A DNA stretch of 36,785 bases from Mitsuokella jalaludinii DSM 13811. Its GTDB lineage: Bacteria > Bacillota > Negativicutes > Selenomonadales > Selenomonadaceae. Shown one piece after another: positions 35,316 to 36,785 of this stretch. The first letter of the stretch is position 1, and each line of letters begins with the position of its first letter. Position numbers and translations under genes: made by a program. Below the pieces are notes generated by a model, which saw only the letters and a list, made by a program, of their open reading frames with translations, was not told the DNA's origin and searched no databases. The DNA is taken from assembly GCF_000702905.1 (NCBI RefSeq), contig NZ_JNKR01000019.1:1-36785 (forward strand). The letters run 5' to 3'.

Positions 35316-35765
35316 ATGAAAACCTTGCGGCAGATCATGACTTTACTCGTCATGGCATGTATCGTTTTTGCATCGAGCACGGCTTTTGCGGCCAGCCTTC
35401 AGGATGAAGTCTTGAACGAAGTCAATCTTGAACGTACGGCAGCCGGCATCCAGCCGTTAAGCGGGATTGTTTATCTTGACCAGGCGGCTGGGACCCGGGC
35501 TCAGGAAGCGGGCATCTTGTTCGCGCATCAGCGCCCGGACGGCAGCCCTGTCAAATCGGTTTTGAATGGTGCGTCCTGCTCCTGGTTCGGTGAAAACCTT
35601 GCCATCAGCAGCGTAGTGGATGCTAAAAAGATCGTTCGCGCTTGGATGGGTTCCCCGACGCATCGCGCAAATCTCCTTAACCATCATTTCACGAAGATGG
35701 GTGTATCTTGTGTGAGAGGCAATGATGGTCACTACTATTGGGCCATGGAACTGATTGGTGACTGA
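35316..35765 (+). CDS. Secreted CAP-domain (SCP/YkwD-like) protein
   Basis: The 149-residue protein has a signal peptide (MKTLRQIMTLLVMACIVF, cleavage near AFA) followed directly by a CAP domain: VNLERTAAGIQPL, RAQEAG with FAHQRPDG, WFGENLA, and the signature WMGSPTHRANLLN. The cavity histidines and GEN glutamate are present. Bacterial CAP proteins are exported; their biochemical activity is mostly unresolved. The ATG at 35316 is chosen because AAAGAGG lies 8 bases before it and the signal peptide starts there; an upstream in-frame start at 35274 lies within the leader. It has its own promoter and terminator. Confidence 0.9.
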   Translation: MKTLRQIMTLLVMACIVFASSTAFAASLQDEVLNEVNLERTAAGIQPLSGIVYLDQAAGTRAQEAGILFAHQRPDGSPVKSVLNGASCSWFGENLAISSVVDAKKIVRAWMGSPTHRANLLNHHFTKMGVSCVRGNDGHYYWAMELIGD

Positions 35766-35805
35766 CCCTGGCTGACCGGTGAGGACCGAACTGGATATTC
35801 CCGAG

Positions 35806-35835
35806 CAGGCTGTATGGATTCATGCAGCCTGTTTT
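35806..35835 (+). terminator. Terminator of the CAP-domain gene
   Basis: CAGGCTGTATG (35806-35816) pairs with CATGCAGCCTG (35821-35831) with one G-U pair over loop GATT, followed by four T. Confidence 0.8.
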
Positions 35836-35910
35836 CTCTTTATCGGGGCATGGTTGGCTCCGCTGGCAAAGCTCCTTGTCTTGTCGGTGGTGAGAGAATG
35901 AGGTGAGAGT

Positions 35911-36165
35911 ATGGGCAGAATGATATCCAGGACAGGAATCTTCCTCGCGGCGTTCTTCGCCGTGGCGATGTCGATCCCGTCTGGTGGTCTGGCTGGCTGC
36001 GCTCATGCACAGAGTGCTGCTTCGCTGACTGAGCTCAGCTCTGGTGCAGGTGCGGCCATCGTGCGCGATCTTGAGCGTCGCGGCACGCCGCGTGGCAACT
36101 ACAAGATCTCCGAAGCCGATGACGATATCGTCATCGACGCAGAGGCTTACACGGAAGGTCCGTGA
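35911..36165 (+). CDS. Small predicted lipoprotein of unknown function
   Basis: The 84-residue product has a basic start (MGRMISRTG), a hydrophobic segment (IFLAAFFAVAMSIP) and a possible lipobox LAGC at residues 27-30. An alternative signal peptidase I site, AHA, follows a few residues later. The mature part is about 50 residues, acidic toward the end (SEADDDIVIDAEAY). No family is recognised. A weak GAGGTGAG precedes the ATG; a second ATG at 35920 is possible. It lies between the CAP gene and the rRNA operon and is closed by the hairpin at 36256. Confidence 0.6.
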   Translation: MGRMISRTGIFLAAFFAVAMSIPSGGLAGCAHAQSAASLTELSSGAGAAIVRDLERRGTPRGNYKISEADDDIVIDAEAYTEGP

Positions 36166-36255
36166 TATGGGCGCTCTGAATCCGTCTTGTCGTTGAGATG
36201 CTGTCGGATCTACAACTGAATGACTGAAACTGAAAGACTGAAATGGATGCCGGAA

Positions 36256-36309
36256 TCCCGCATCGTCTGCGCGCAGCAGTGCTCGCTTTGACGATGCGGG
36301 ACTTTTTTT
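36256..36309 (+). terminator. Strong terminator before the rRNA operon
   Basis: TCCCGCATCGTC (36256-36267) pairs perfectly with GACGATGCGGGA (36290-36301) over a 22-base loop, then C and seven T. Confidence 0.9.
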
Positions 36310-36331
36310 GCAAGTTTTTTTGAAAAAGCTG

Positions 36332-36360
36332 TTGACAAATGCCTGCGTGTCCTGTAATAT
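36332..36360 (+). promoter_or_regulatory. rRNA operon promoter P1
   Basis: TTGACA (36332-36337), 17 bases and TAATAT (36355-36360), overlapping a TATAAT three bases further. It lies about 360 bases before the 16S gene. Confidence 0.8.
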
Positions 36361-36464
36361 AATACAAGTCGCCGCGAGACACCGGCCTGGCAAGAAAATG
36401 CTCCTTGATTGGAAGCGCCTTGCTGGAGCAGATGACTCAGACAAAAAGAAAAATAAAAAAGTTC

Positions 36465-36493
36465 TTGACAGTCTGAAAGAGATGCGGTACAAT
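36465..36493 (+). promoter_or_regulatory. rRNA operon promoter P2
   Basis: TTGACA (36465-36470), 17 bases and TACAAT (36488-36493), preceded by an A-rich stretch (36441-36460) that may act as an UP element. It lies 133 bases downstream of P1, as in tandem rrn promoters. Confidence 0.85.
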
Positions 36494-36550
36494 AAATGAG
36501 TCGCTTGAAGCAAAGCCTTTCAAACGAAAGCGAGCTTCGAAAGACAGAGT

Positions 36551-36560
36551 TGTTCTTTGA
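36551..36560 (+). other. boxA-like antitermination element in the rrn leader
   Basis: TGTTCTTTGA followed by AAACTAAACA resembles the boxA region found in rRNA leaders of Firmicutes. It lies between P2 and the 16S gene, where antitermination factors load. The leader from 36494 to 36721 contains no gene. Confidence 0.5.
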
Positions 36561-36721
36561 AAACTAAACAATGCAACATGGATCATTTGTGATTCAAGCC
36601 AGATGTTTTTAAAACATCGATTGATTATGAACATAAGCAATCGGCAATTTCTTTACTGGACTTTGATTTTTCAAGGTTCAGGCCAAAAAGATTATTAGAG
36701 CCAATCAAGGCTTTCCTAAAT

Positions 36722-36785
36722 TTTATGGAGAGTTTGATCCTGGCTCAGGACGAACGCTGGCGGCGTGCTTAACACATGCAAGTCG
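36722..36785 (+). rRNA. 16S ribosomal RNA, 5' end only
   Basis: AGAGTTTGATCCTGGCTCAG at 36729-36748 is the universal 27F site, and ACGAACGCTGGCGGCGTGCT with ACATGCAAGTCG follow. Since the 27F site begins at E. coli position 8, the mature 5' end is placed at about 36722. The gene runs off the window. Confidence 0.97.

Noticed and set aside
36308-36499. 63-codon open frame in the rRNA promoter region
   Set aside because: It overlaps both rrn promoters and has no ribosome binding site or recognisable sequence.

Overview
The window comes from a Negativicutes genome, most likely a member of the Selenomonadaceae such as Mitsuokella or Selenomonas. The basis is the high-GC, Firmicute-style gene set with strong Shine-Dalgarno sites, the 5' end of a 16S rRNA gene at the right edge, and the mix of glpABC, a LevR-type activator, a hexokinase of eukaryotic type and an MBG-repeat adhesin fragment. 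The family is inferred from the gene set; the genus is a guess.

Layout. Positions 1-94 hold the minus-strand end of a tRNA cluster: a complete tRNA-Thr(CGU), the start of a second tRNA, and their promoter. A secreted TPR protein (299-1330) and a divergent XRE repressor-like gene (1407-1721) follow. A glycerol operon runs from 2115 to 8891 (glpA, glpB, glpC, a stand-alone PTS EIIB, glpK, glpF) behind a strong promoter built into a perfect 17-bp palindrome. A second glycerol kinase gene (9120-10613) has its own promoter and has lost several residues used for phosphoryl transfer. Copper handling comes next: a CsoR repressor with its operator, and a CopA ATPase carrying a CopZ-like domain at its C-terminus (10648-13718).

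Positions 13819-17793 hold a LevR-family sigma54 activator, a near-consensus -24/-12 promoter, and mannose-class EIIA and EIIB genes without membrane components EIIC/EIID. The rpoN gene for sigma54 lies further on at 30144. pfkA (18019) follows. A 450-bp gene-free stretch (19089-19540) is made of nested inverted repeats. Diaminopimelate decarboxylase (minus strand), a DUF1232 membrane protein, topoisomerase III, a DEAD-box-like helicase with DEFD in motif II, a CNNM/CorC-type membrane protein, an Uup-type ABC-F ATPase, hexokinase, rpoN and a type II NADH dehydrogenase fill 19572-33225. Right of this lie a 5'-truncated adhesin fragment, a CAP-domain secreted protein behind a long structured leader, a small predicted lipoprotein, and the tandem promoters and leader of an rRNA operon.

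How it fits together. GlpF imports glycerol, GlpK phosphorylates it, and GlpABC oxidises glycerol-3-phosphate into the menaquinone pool, the same pool fed by NDH-2. Hexokinase and PfkA supply upper glycolysis from non-PTS sugar. The isolated EIIB in the glp operon, the EIIA/EIIB pair with no transporter, and the altered GlpK paralog suggest that several proteins here act as sensors rather than in transport or catalysis; this is inference. Functional calls rest on motifs read by eye, with no database search.
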